Shown here: positions 1 to 6,627 of the stretch, piece after piece
Position numbering within the stretch: position 1 is the first letter of the stretch
Layout of the letters: every line of letters starts with the position of its first letter
NCBI GenBank assembly: GCA_019894655.1
Contig: JAGXNZ010000247.1
Coordinates: forward strand, 1-9,126
Direction of reading: 5' to 3'
DNA: 9,126 nucleotides
Source of the DNA: Promethearchaeota archaeon
Lineage (GTDB): Archaea; Asgardarchaeota; Lokiarchaeia; Sigynarchaeales; SOKP01
Notes under the pieces: generated by a model
Databases searched by the model: none
What the model saw: only the letters and a program-made list of their open reading frames with translations
Told to the model about the DNA's origin: nothing
Program-made: the position numbers and the translations under genes

Positions 1-222
1 AATACCTTCAGCTGAACGGTTTGCCCAGTCTTTAGTAGGATCGGTATCGTCAATCTCTATTGTGATATTATGAGTTGCCGATGTTTTTAAGCCCTCAAGA
101 AAGGTTATTGGGGTTGTAGCCTTTGAAAATGAAAAATTAGTGAAAACTAATCCTGCATTTATTGCGAGGATTGCTATAATAACAGAAATTAATATTGAAG
201 TTCTTGCGTTTTTAGATTTCAT
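1..222 (-). CDS. Exported protein of unknown function, N-terminal fragment
   Basis: An open frame starts at the ATG at 220-222 on the minus strand and runs without a stop to the left edge, giving 74 residues. The rest of the gene lies outside the window. The N-terminus is a clear export signal: a basic stretch (MKSKNAR, residues 1-7), a hydrophobic core (about residues 9-28, rich in Ile, Val, Leu and Ala), then a small polar zone around residues 31-36 where signal peptidase could cut. The visible mature part is polar with a strand-like segment (ITIEID, 53-58) and two N-glycosylation sequons (N52-I-T, N68-R-S). This fits an extracellular or cell-surface protein. It follows another surface-protein gene on the same strand, but 193 bp containing a T-tract terminator and TATA-like boxes separate them, so it is probably a separate transcript. 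I do not recognise a family from 74 residues. Confidence 0.7.
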   Translation of the reverse strand, partial: MKSKNARTSILISVIIAILAINAGLVFTNFSFSKATTPITFLEGLKTSATHNITIEIDDTDPTKDWANRSAEGI

Positions 223-237
223 TTTTTACACTTATTT

Positions 238-296
238 TTTATTAAATAAATTTGGAATTAATAAGAACTTATGAGCGAACTTTTTATTTAAATTTA
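238..296 (-). promoter_or_regulatory. TATA-like elements upstream of the exported-protein gene
   Basis: Two candidate archaeal TATA boxes lie on the minus strand ahead of the ATG at 222. The proximal one (about 238-256, TTTATTTAATAAAA on the minus strand) is centred about 25 bases before the ATG, which would give a leaderless mRNA. The distal one (about 281-296, TTTAAATAAAA) would give a leader of roughly 40 bases. The sequence alone does not decide between them, and the whole stretch is AT-rich. Confidence 0.3.
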
Positions 297-370
297 TGTT
301 CCATCTTAAAAATTTGTCTGCCTTATACGAAGATTTCTCTTTAATGAAAGATGGTCTCTTAATACTATCC

Positions 371-400
371 ATTTAAAAATTAAAAATTAAAAATAAAAGG
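371..400 (-). terminator. T-tract terminator after the surface-protein gene
   Basis: Starting 16 bases beyond the stop codon at 416-418, the minus strand reads a run of tandem T-tracts (CCTTTTATTTTTAATTTTTA, continuing AATTTTTAAAT), i.e. a TTTTTAA unit repeated about three times. Archaeal RNA polymerase terminates on such U-tracts without needing a hairpin, and no stem is visible here. The position fits the end of the 838-residue gene's transcript. Confidence 0.55.
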
Positions 401-415
401 TTTATTAAAGATATT

Positions 416-2932
416 TTACTGTCTACACCTGTTTCGCTTAAAGCCGATTAAAGCTAAAACAGATGTAGCTATAAGGATTGTTGAAATTAGAGATATCAAT
501 TCATAACCAGGTATCCCTCCCGAAGGAAGTCCAGGAGGACTTGGAGGTATCGCGACAGTGATTTCGATACAATTTGATAATGTCTTCCCGTAGCTGTTTG
601 TTGATTCAACGATAAAATAATAAGTTCCATTAGTTAAACCAGTTAAAGGATTTATGTTTGTTATAACTCCTCCTGCAATTAATATCTCTGCACCCGTTAG
701 GTCTGTTATAAAACTTGTATGTTGGTATATGTCGTATTCTGTAACTTCACTAGAAACAGTCCAACTTAGATTAAAGATACCATCATCATCAGGATTATCT
801 GCATCTGAGCTTAAACTAAAACTTCCGGGTCTAAGCATGTATGTAATTTCGTTTATCCACAGCTCGATGTTATCAGCGTAAGTTGAGTCGTCTAAATCTC
901 CTGAAAATTGGTCGATAAGATACGCGTTATATAATGTATTTCCATTGTTGCCTAAAACTATATTTGTATTGTTTTCCGTTTCTGACGCTGTATATCCTGC
1001 CAAAGCTGTAGCGTTTGGGTAAACCATTAGAAGGTCACCTTCATTACCATAGTCTTCAACTGGATCAAATCTCGCTGCCCCATAACCAATTAATGTATTA
1101 AAAATTGGATGTGCTGCGTCCCAAATATAAAGTGATGAAGTATCAGGCTGGTCTTGATCGTAAGCAAATCCTAAGCCTGCCCATAAAGGATGAGTTATAT
1201 AATAATTTACCCTATAGGATGACATTATTAATCGACCACCTCCTTTGACAAAATTATGCACTTCTGTTAAAACAGATGGTACAATATCATAGATTGGATT
1301 ATCTATTACAACTAATTCCCAATTGTACAAATTGAGTGATAAGTTTAGATATTCATCCTTAAAAGTTAAGTAGAAGTTAATCCCAAGTTCGTTAAGTGCG
1401 TTAGTAACCGGAGTTCGATAGTAATTTGGACTAATAGGTTCGTCAACATATACAAGAACTCCAGCGTTACCAGAAGTGAGCCAATTTACGGCATTAATAG
1501 CATATTGGAGATTATCGAAAGACATTATAGACGAATCTCGAAGCGGGGCAAGATCTGAGAATAGAAGAATACGTCCATTACCATACTCTTGTCCTGCTAC
1601 GAATATATTATCTGCATCTGCACCCCAGATTGGAAACGCTTCTCCATCGTACACAATTTTTCCAGGAGCTGATGTAGAAATTTGGCTACATCCTTCCAAA
1701 GTAGGGTGAGCTACTGTATATGTTGCCGTACCAGAACCGCTTGCAGTAGTATTCATTTTAAGGTCAAAATTTACGAGTAAATCATTAACGCGTAAGTTAT
1801 ACTCGTTAAGTCCAGTAGTCTCACCTGTCAGTAGTAAGCTTCCACCGTTATTTATCCAGTTTGTTACAGCTGTAATCTCAGAAGCAGTAAAATTTACATT
1901 TGATAGTGCCAAAAATAGAACATCATAGGGTGCAAGATTAGAGGAGGTAAGATTGCCTATTGCTGAAGGATATAATTTATCAATTGTATAAGATCTGTTT
2001 ACTAGATTATTCCTTAATATTTCATATCGAGGAGCATAATCCGCGTAAGGCAGATCCCATGCATCAATTCCGTAATATGGGAAATGAGATAAATCAAATA
2101 GAATTCTCCCTTTTGGTCGTGGGCAGAGCCAATCTAACGCATCAATTAAAATCGCATCATCCCCTAATTCTCGAGGGCTAGGTAGATGTACAACTCTACC
2201 GCCTCCTGATTGAGGATCATAAGCAACCACTGTCGCGGCATCAGGAGAACCTGGTTTAGTAGCAATTTTAACTAGTTCACTTGCGATACTCGTACCTTGT
2301 AGAGCACTCCAACTAAAAGTTGCAGATGATTGTAAGCCGTCTATAGTAAAACTGTCATTAACTGCGTATGATTTAGAAATGGGGTGCCGCATTGTAATAT
2401 TTTGAACAGATGAAAATTGATATGTCCAATAAATTCCGTTACCGTCATCGCCGGCAGATTCTGGAGGGAGTATCCCTGCATAGCAAATATAGTTAAGAGC
2501 GCTATCCATGGATAATAAAGTTCCACCGCCTAACCAGTATTCTTTTACGTAATTTGTTATATTGGTTTTCGGTAAGTGATCAGCCATTATAAAGACGTCG
2601 TATCTGGCATTCTTCAGTTCGTGATTATAAATCTGGTTGGTTGTAAGAGGCGTTACTTCATATCCCGCTGCTAATAAAGCAGTTTGAATATTAGAGTAGT
2701 TATTAGTTAAAAGTGCAGCACTGGCATATGAAGGTCTTGTTACATTGGCGTCATCATAAATTGCGACTCGAACCGTTCTGGGAATAATTTGAGAACTCTT
2801 TGGTGTAATGTCACTAGTACGTAAATCTACAGAGTTAGCATTTGCTGCGAGTGGTAAGCTAAGTGCACTCAAAAGCGTTGCAAAAGTTAATAGTATTATC
2901 AAATTCTTTTTGTTAGTTTTAATTTTTATCAT
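416..2932 (-). CDS. Secreted, membrane-anchored protein with three tandem GATase/ThuA-like domains
   Basis: The product has 838 residues. Residues 1-33 are a signal peptide (basic MIKIKTNKKN, hydrophobic 11-29, then ANAN). Three similar blocks of about 210 residues follow (about 54-270, 276-485 and 491-700). Each has a strand start (VRVAIYDD, GRILFDLS, GVLVYVDE), a YDV/WEL strand (111, 336, 538), a Gly-rich turn (WLGGGTLL, INNGGSLL, VKGGGRLI), a later HP motif (H183, H409, H608) and a closing helix (LIDALDWL, AINAVNWL, IELWINEI). This is the layout of class I glutamine-amidotransferase-like folds such as ThuA, DUF4350 or GIFT domains. I see no convincing catalytic Cys-His pair, so a binding or structural role is more likely. 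Residues 703-793 look like a fibronectin/Ig-type sandwich. Residues 796-838 are a PPSPPGLPSGG linker, IPGYEL, a hydrophobic helix and the tail KRNRCRQ. Fourteen N-X-S/T sequons suggest surface glycosylation. The family is inferred from fold pattern only. Confidence 0.85.
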   Translation of the reverse strand: MIKIKTNKKNLIILLTFATLLSALSLPLAANANSVDLRTSDITPKSSQIIPRTVRVAIYDDANVTRPSYASAALLTNNYSNIQTALLAAGYEVTPLTTNQIYNHELKNARYDVFIMADHLPKTNITNYVKEYWLGGGTLLSMDSALNYICYAGILPPESAGDDGNGIYWTYQFSSVQNITMRHPISKSYAVNDSFTIDGLQSSATFSWSALQGTSIASELVKIATKPGSPDAATVVAYDPQSGGGRVVHLPSPRELGDDAILIDALDWLCPRPKGRILFDLSHFPYYGIDAWDLPYADYAPRYEILRNNLVNRSYTIDKLYPSAIGNLTSSNLAPYDVLFLALSNVNFTASEITAVTNWINNGGSLLLTGETTGLNEYNLRVNDLLVNFDLKMNTTASGSGTATYTVAHPTLEGCSQISTSAPGKIVYDGEAFPIWGADADNIFVAGQEYGNGRILLFSDLAPLRDSSIMSFDNLQYAINAVNWLTSGNAGVLVYVDEPISPNYYRTPVTNALNELGINFYLTFKDEYLNLSLNLYNWELVVIDNPIYDIVPSVLTEVHNFVKGGGRLIMSSYRVNYYITHPLWAGLGFAYDQDQPDTSSLYIWDAAHPIFNTLIGYGAARFDPVEDYGNEGDLLMVYPNATALAGYTASETENNTNIVLGNNGNTLYNAYLIDQFSGDLDDSTYADNIELWINEITYMLRPGSFSLSSDADNPDDDGIFNLSWTVSSEVTEYDIYQHTSFITDLTGAEILIAGGVITNINPLTGLTNGTYYFIVESTNSYGKTLSNCIEITVAIPPSPPGLPSGGIPGYELISLISTILIATSVLALIGFKRNRCRQ

Positions 2933-2986
2933 TGTATTTCACAATTTTAGAAATGTTTTTCACTTTTGTGATAAATTGTAAATCAA

Positions 2987-3000
2987 TTTTATATAAAAAA
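2987..3000 (-). promoter_or_regulatory. TATA box of the surface-protein gene
   Basis: The minus strand reads TTTTTTATATAAAA about 55-68 bases before the ATG at 2932. A start site about 26 bases downstream would leave a leader of roughly 30-35 bases. No Shine-Dalgarno sequence is visible before the ATG. A small inverted repeat (TCAC-4-GTGA, 2960-2971) falls at or just after the expected start site and could be an operator, though it is short enough to occur by chance. Confidence 0.45.
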
Positions 3001-3069
3001 TGGATTTATAACGAGAATATCACGATTTATTTATATAAACTTTTCTATTCAAAGTTAGTATCCAGACTT

Positions 3070-3090
3070 TTACATTTTTGAAAAATGTAA
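3070..3090. repeat. Perfect 21-bp palindrome, candidate operator
   Basis: The sequence is TTACATTTTT, a central G, then AAAAATGTAA: two perfect 10-bp arms around one base. A further pair, GACTTT (3065-3070) and AAAGTC (3103-3108), is also inverted but not in register with it. A related half-site, TTACAT, recurs at 3213-3218, and a degraded copy of the right arm (AATGTGTAAG) lies at 3093-3102. It is 137 bp from the left gene start and 191 bp from the right one. Symmetry of this length is typical of a dimeric regulator site. A one-base loop makes it a poor RNA hairpin, and no T-tract follows it. Confidence 0.45.
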
Positions 3091-3222
3091 GGAATGTGTA
3101 AGAAAGTCAATGGAAACAAGTTGATGTATTGCTCCACTTTTATTGAATATTAATTTTGATAACAATGATTTCAGCACAGTTTGTAGTTAAAATTATATTT
3201 TAGGAAGATATCTTACATATCA

Positions 3223-3238
3223 TAAATTAAAATTAAAA
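3223..3238 (+). promoter_or_regulatory. TATA-like element and GGAG ahead of the membrane-protein gene
   Basis: TAAATTAAAATTAAAA lies about 45-60 bases before the ATG at 3282, which would give a leader of about 25-30 bases. Within that leader GGAG (3268-3271), ten bases before the ATG, could act as a weak ribosome binding site. It is one of the few Shine-Dalgarno-like sequences in this window and supports the chosen start. Confidence 0.35.
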
Positions 3239-3281
3239 GAATTTTCTTTATCAATTTCATATTAAATGGAGTTTATTTCTA

Positions 3282-4649
3282 ATGTCTGAACCTTTGACTG
3301 AGTCAAAAATTAAGATTAAATTAGACAAGTATTTCCATAAAATTTTTAATCCGAGCCATATTGCTTACACGATATTTTTTTTTATTGAAGTCTTTATTTT
3401 AATTGTATTTTATTTTCTAGGTAGCACTACTTTAGGTGATATTGGGTTATTTTTAGCTACGGTTTTCTCGCTGTCATTTATTTTATTAATGTTCATAGGA
3501 GTTTCTTCCAAATTTGGGTCGTATCTTTTTTCTGAAAGCTTAGATCAATATAAAACAATAATTTTTATAGCGACATTAGGTTTAAGCTTCATTATCATTT
3601 TATTGTATTTCCTCCTTGGCCACTCCACCCAAATTCCAATTCAATTTATAGGATGGGATTATATTCTTCCAGGTTTTTATATTGTAGTTTACTTTGGATG
3701 GAACGTGGCTCAAATTTTTTTTTTGAAAACGGGTTTTGAAGAAGTTGCGTTTAAAGTTAATGATAAACTAGTATCAGATACAAATTCTAATAGAAACAAA
3801 TATTTCAGCAGCATTTTTTTAATTTTAGCGATTTCAATTTCTATTTTAATTCAGTTGGGGACATATTTCGCATTCGTTCCATTTTTTGAGCCTCAACCTC
3901 CGGCAGATTCTTTAGAACCGCTAATATGGTTTAACGGGTGGAATATAGCTATGTACATTGTGATATTTATTATTTCCTATAGATTGGTATTTCTCTATAT
4001 TAAAAGCGTAAAAAATGATACTCCTAACGTCTTTTCCTCAATTTTTTTTGTTTTAATATATTTAATTATCTCTTATCGATCCTTTAGTTTTATAAATTCC
4101 TTTAGGAGTGTTTCCTCCGCAGTAGGTATCGATGCATTTCGGGCGTTCGTTGACATCCTTTTAATGATCTTTACAGCTATTCTGGTTATAAATAGTTTAG
4201 GACGTAGGACTTATAAGTTTCGTATCTTTAATCCTAACAATTTAGCGTTTTTCCTTTTTGCATTTACTTTAATTTATATTGAAGGCCAAATCGTCATGAT
4301 TACAGGAGCAGGCTCTATTTCTGGTACCTATACTAATCAGAGCCAAGTTAATTTAGTAAATAACTTTGTGGTATTATTGATTACGATTTTCTTTTACTGG
4401 TTCTATTCAGAATACACTTTAAAGAAGAATGGATTGATTTTAAAACAGATGTTTAATCAAGAAGAAGTTATCGAGATAGTAACTGATTTTAAGTCCTATT
4501 TGATTAACAGTGGTGCTTTAGATTCAGAAAAAATAAACGACCGGGAATTCCAAAACTTTCTCAGAAACAAAAAGTTAGATGTTGAAGGAGAAAGGATAGT
4601 TGAAAATAATAGCGTCGACGATCCAATTGACGATCAAACTGATGTTTAG
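3282..4649 (+). CDS. Polytopic membrane protein of unknown function
   Basis: The product has 455 residues and about ten hydrophobic helices, at roughly 28-47, 51-74, 91-113, 128-148, 175-200, 219-241, 249-266, 284-304, 320-342 and 360-378. A short soluble N-terminus (1-25, LTESKIKIKLDKYFHK) precedes them, and a soluble tail of about 75 residues (380-455) ends in a very acidic stretch (VDDPIDDQTDV). Cytosolic-side basic patches follow some helices (YRLVFLYIKSVK, 233-243; GRRTYKFR, 307-314). I see no transporter signature, ATP-binding site, protease motif or histidine cluster, and I do not recognise the family. It stands alone on its strand, is divergent from the surface-protein gene across a shared regulatory region, and is convergent with the ATPase gene across six bases. 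Phe and Ile codons dominate, as expected for membrane segments in an AT-rich genome. Confidence 0.85.
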   Translation: MSEPLTESKIKIKLDKYFHKIFNPSHIAYTIFFFIEVFILIVFYFLGSTTLGDIGLFLATVFSLSFILLMFIGVSSKFGSYLFSESLDQYKTIIFIATLGLSFIIILLYFLLGHSTQIPIQFIGWDYILPGFYIVVYFGWNVAQIFFLKTGFEEVAFKVNDKLVSDTNSNRNKYFSSIFLILAISISILIQLGTYFAFVPFFEPQPPADSLEPLIWFNGWNIAMYIVIFIISYRLVFLYIKSVKNDTPNVFSSIFFVLIYLIISYRSFSFINSFRSVSSAVGIDAFRAFVDILLMIFTAILVINSLGRRTYKFRIFNPNNLAFFLFAFTLIYIEGQIVMITGAGSISGTYTNQSQVNLVNNFVVLLITIFFYWFYSEYTLKKNGLILKQMFNQEEVIEIVTDFKSYLINSGALDSEKINDREFQNFLRNKKLDVEGERIVENNSVDDPIDDQTDV

Positions 4650-4655
4650 CTCCAC

Positions 4656-5888
4656 TTAATTCCTAATATTTTCGTAATTTTTAAGAATTATATCAATGGG
4701 TTCATTTGAATATATTATCTCGTTGAAAATTTTTATTATTAATTTAATAATCGCTCTTGGATTACCTTCAGCTTTTTCAAATACGTACTTTAAAACCCGC
4801 TCGTTTAACGGGTAGTATGGATTTTGGAATGCCTTAGTAAATTCGGTATTGTCAATGCTTTCATAGAACTTTCTCATTGTGCTACTGTATAACTCGTAAA
4901 CGTCTTCTTCTTTGAATTCTAAAAGATAAAGTGGTTCCATTATAGATGATAACAATTCAGGGTTGGCTTCGCTATATTTTTTCTTGATATCTTTTAGGGA
5001 TTCTATCGATTTTAAGGTGATAATTATTCGTAAACCTCCAATTTTCTGAAGTTGAATTATTTTATTAAATAGTTTGTCAGCGGCGATATCGTTTGGAGAT
5101 ACTTCGGCTCCATATAACCAGCTAGGATCGAAAATCTCTTCGACCTGTTCAGATTGTGAGCTCATAATTGAAATAATCTTTCCAAAATCGTCGATAAATA
5201 GAATTGTTCCCGATTTAGAGTTTTCAATGAGAAGTCTTAGCATTAGATACGCGTTTTTCCCTTTGTGAAGATCGTGAGTGAGATTTAACGTTGATAATTC
5301 CTTTCCATCCATTAATTCGCCGAGTAACCATCTTTCTGCTTCGATTTTCTTATATGGGTCTAATTGATGGATTGTAATTCCAATTATCACATCCATTAGC
5401 GTTTCAGGTTCTACTTCTTGATATTTTTTTAAAAGCTGCTTGAAAGCGTATTTTTGCACTTTTTCGATATCTACGACGTGAAAAAATCCAAATTTCCTTT
5501 CTAATGCTCCCCATTTATCACATAATTGATTTATAATAAACTTCAAGGGTTCTATTTCAAGATTTTCTAAAAATTCGGAATAAATACTAGAAAAAAGCTT
5601 TTTATAAACATATTCAAGCGAAATATAAATCGTATTATAATAATAAAGATTGTTTCTTAACGCCCAAAAGAGATGAGTTTTCCCTGAACCAACGCTCCCT
5701 ATAATGGGAAGAATAAAGTTAGTCTTACTTTCTACAAGTTTTTTGATATTTTGAATTAAATCGACTCTCGAATTAACTAAATCTAAATCCTCCTTTATCT
5801 CGCTAGTACTAACAAATTTTTTAAAAGGATTATTCCCCCATTTGATTATGTTGAGCAATAATTCTTTTCTATTTTCGTATAGTATCAT
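4656..5888 (-). CDS. P-loop NTPase with BrxD/DUF2791-like layout
   Basis: The product is a 410-residue soluble ATPase. The Walker A motif is G64-S-V-G-S-G-K70-T71-H. Walker B is T228-I-L-F-I-D233-D234. A sensor-1-like strand is R287-I-I-I-T-L-K, and a sensor-2-like segment is E374-G-N-P-R378-A. The gap from Walker A to Walker B is about 160 residues and mostly helical, ending in AERWLLGELMDGK (184-196). A long helical insert with a W-L-x-G element before an L..L..ILFIDD strand is the pattern I associate with the BREX-linked BrxC/BrxD (DUF2791) ATPases rather than Orc1/Cdc6, where the gap is shorter. The ATPase call is firm; the subfamily is a resemblance from memory. It is the second gene of a two-gene operon, starting 13 bases after the stop of the 212-residue protein with no Shine-Dalgarno sequence. 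Confidence 0.85.
   Translation of the reverse strand: MILYENRKELLLNIIKWGNNPFKKFVSTSEIKEDLDLVNSRVDLIQNIKKLVESKTNFILPIIGSVGSGKTHLFWALRNNLYYYNTIYISLEYVYKKLFSSIYSEFLENLEIEPLKFIINQLCDKWGALERKFGFFHVVDIEKVQKYAFKQLLKKYQEVEPETLMDVIIGITIHQLDPYKKIEAERWLLGELMDGKELSTLNLTHDLHKGKNAYLMLRLLIENSKSGTILFIDDFGKIISIMSSQSEQVEEIFDPSWLYGAEVSPNDIAADKLFNKIIQLQKIGGLRIIITLKSIESLKDIKKKYSEANPELLSSIMEPLYLLEFKEEDVYELYSSTMRKFYESIDNTEFTKAFQNPYYPLNERVLKYVFEKAEGNPRAIIKLIIKIFNEIIYSNEPIDIILKNYENIRN
4669..4682 (+). terminator. Possible T-tract terminator inside the convergent gene
   Basis: TTTTCGTAATTTTT begins 20 bases after the TAG at 4647-4649, inside the 3' end of the minus-strand ATPase gene. Only six bases separate the two stop codons, so any terminator for the membrane-protein gene has to lie within its neighbour's coding sequence. 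The tract is short and the call is tentative. Confidence 0.3.
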
Positions 5889-5901
5889 GCTTAAAAAAAT
5901 C

Positions 5902-6540
5902 TTATAGCTTTAGTTCTTCAATCCCGAGTATAATAATATATTTAACATCAGTTAACGATTTTTTAACATTCATGTACGGCTCAAAAGAAACGAGAATATC
6001 TTCATTTTCATCGCGTCCCACGATTAAACAATCGTAGAATACGGGATCAATTCTTTCATCAATTACAACTCTATCAGCTATGATAACCCCATTTCCTACT
6101 AAAGACACCGGGTTCTTGAGCATTTCTTCTCTAAAAAACTCCAGATGATTGATTCCATATTCATCGTCGTCTAAATACAGGGCAGCAGTGTTTAACTTAT
6201 TTAAAGTATAAGGAAAAGCGTCGGAAAATTGACCTTCGTCGTAAATTTGCATGATATTTTCTGATATTAGAATTGAGTATTCTATCGATTCAAAATCCTC
6301 GTACCATTGCGCCTCTATCTTTCGAGAAAATGCTAATTTTTTATCGTAAATTAATTCGAATCCAACCCTAAGACCATTTTTAATGAAAATACCCTCTGAA
6401 TCAGATATTCTTAAGTTGTCTGAAAAAATAATGGAATCGTTATCATCCTTGCATCGGGTAATTATCGAACCTTGGAAATCTCCTTCTAAATTTATGCCTT
6501 TTATAGAATCGTATATGATAACATTGTCGGTATTACTCAT
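5902..6540 (-). CDS. Acidic protein of unknown function, operon partner of the ATPase
   Basis: I do not recognise this protein. From the ATG at 6538-6540 it has 212 residues. It has no signal peptide or membrane helix, it is acidic, and it looks strand-rich, with alternating hydrophobic segments such as NVIIYDS, GIFIKNGLRVGFELIYD, EYSILISENIMQIYD, VIIADRVVIDE and VKYIIILGIEEL. A GTG at 6547-6549 would extend the frame by three residues (to 215). I prefer the ATG because the TATA-like box at 6564-6573 places transcription start near 6542, downstream of the GTG, giving a leaderless mRNA. The stop lies 13 bases before the ATPase start, so the two are almost certainly co-transcribed. It could be a partner, adaptor or regulator of the ATPase, by context only. 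Confidence 0.75.
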   Translation of the reverse strand: MSNTDNVIIYDSIKGINLEGDFQGSIITRCKDDNDSIIFSDNLRISDSEGIFIKNGLRVGFELIYDKKLAFSRKIEAQWYEDFESIEYSILISENIMQIYDEGQFSDAFPYTLNKLNTAALYLDDDEYGINHLEFFREEMLKNPVSLVGNGVIIADRVVIDERIDPVFYDCLIVGRDENEDILVSFEPYMNVKKSLTDVKYIIILGIEELKL

Positions 6541-6563
6541 AATTAGCACTGAATCAAGTTAGC

Positions 6564-6573
6564 TTTACTATAA
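6564..6573 (-). promoter_or_regulatory. TATA-like box of the two-gene operon
   Basis: The minus strand reads TATTATAGTA (6564-6573), centred about 29 bases before the ATG at 6540. This spacing predicts a start site within a few bases of the ATG and hence a leaderless mRNA. It sits back to back with the TATA box of the divergent RtcB-like gene. Confidence 0.45.
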
Positions 6574-6590
6574 TACGAAAGATAGGATTG

Positions 6591-6604
6591 TATATATAAA
6601 TATA
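6591..6604 (+). promoter_or_regulatory. TATA box of the RtcB-like gene
   Basis: TATATATAAATATA is centred about 30 bases before the ATG at 6628, so transcription should begin within about ten bases of the start codon (leaderless or nearly so). No Shine-Dalgarno sequence is present. With the opposing box at 6564-6573 this forms a compact bidirectional promoter region of 87 bp (6541-6627) serving both sides. Confidence 0.5.
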
Positions 6605-6627
6605 ATACTATATAATTATTAAGTAGA

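Larger units (their letters stand above)
2933..3281. other. Divergent intergenic region (349 bp)
   Basis: This stretch separates the minus-strand surface-protein gene from the plus-strand membrane-protein gene. I see no reading frame of useful length and no tRNA-like or other structured RNA in it. It holds the TATA box for the left gene (2987-3000), another strong TATA-like stretch (about 3028-3038, TTATTTATATA) that could serve either strand, a perfect 21-bp palindrome (3070-3090), a 10-bp palindrome AAGATATCTT (3205-3214), and an AT-rich TATA-like run (3223-3238) with a GGAG (3268-3271) in front of the right gene. Confidence 0.6.

Noticed and set aside
654..2526. Several open frames of 60-80 codons overlapping the surface-protein gene (plus strand at 654-881, 1476-1709 and 1960-2181; minus strand at 2341-2526).
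   Set aside because: They overlap a long, convincing coding frame with a signal peptide and repeats. None has a promoter or a recognisable motif.
3061..3110. The palindrome as an intrinsic terminator or structured RNA.
   Set aside because: It lies between divergent genes, has a one-base centre and almost no GC pairs in the stem, and has no T-tract after it.
4656..5888. Orc1/Cdc6 replication initiator, which would suggest a nearby origin.
   Set aside because: The Walker A to Walker B distance is too long and no winged-helix domain follows the sensor-2-like segment. No origin recognition repeats are seen nearby.
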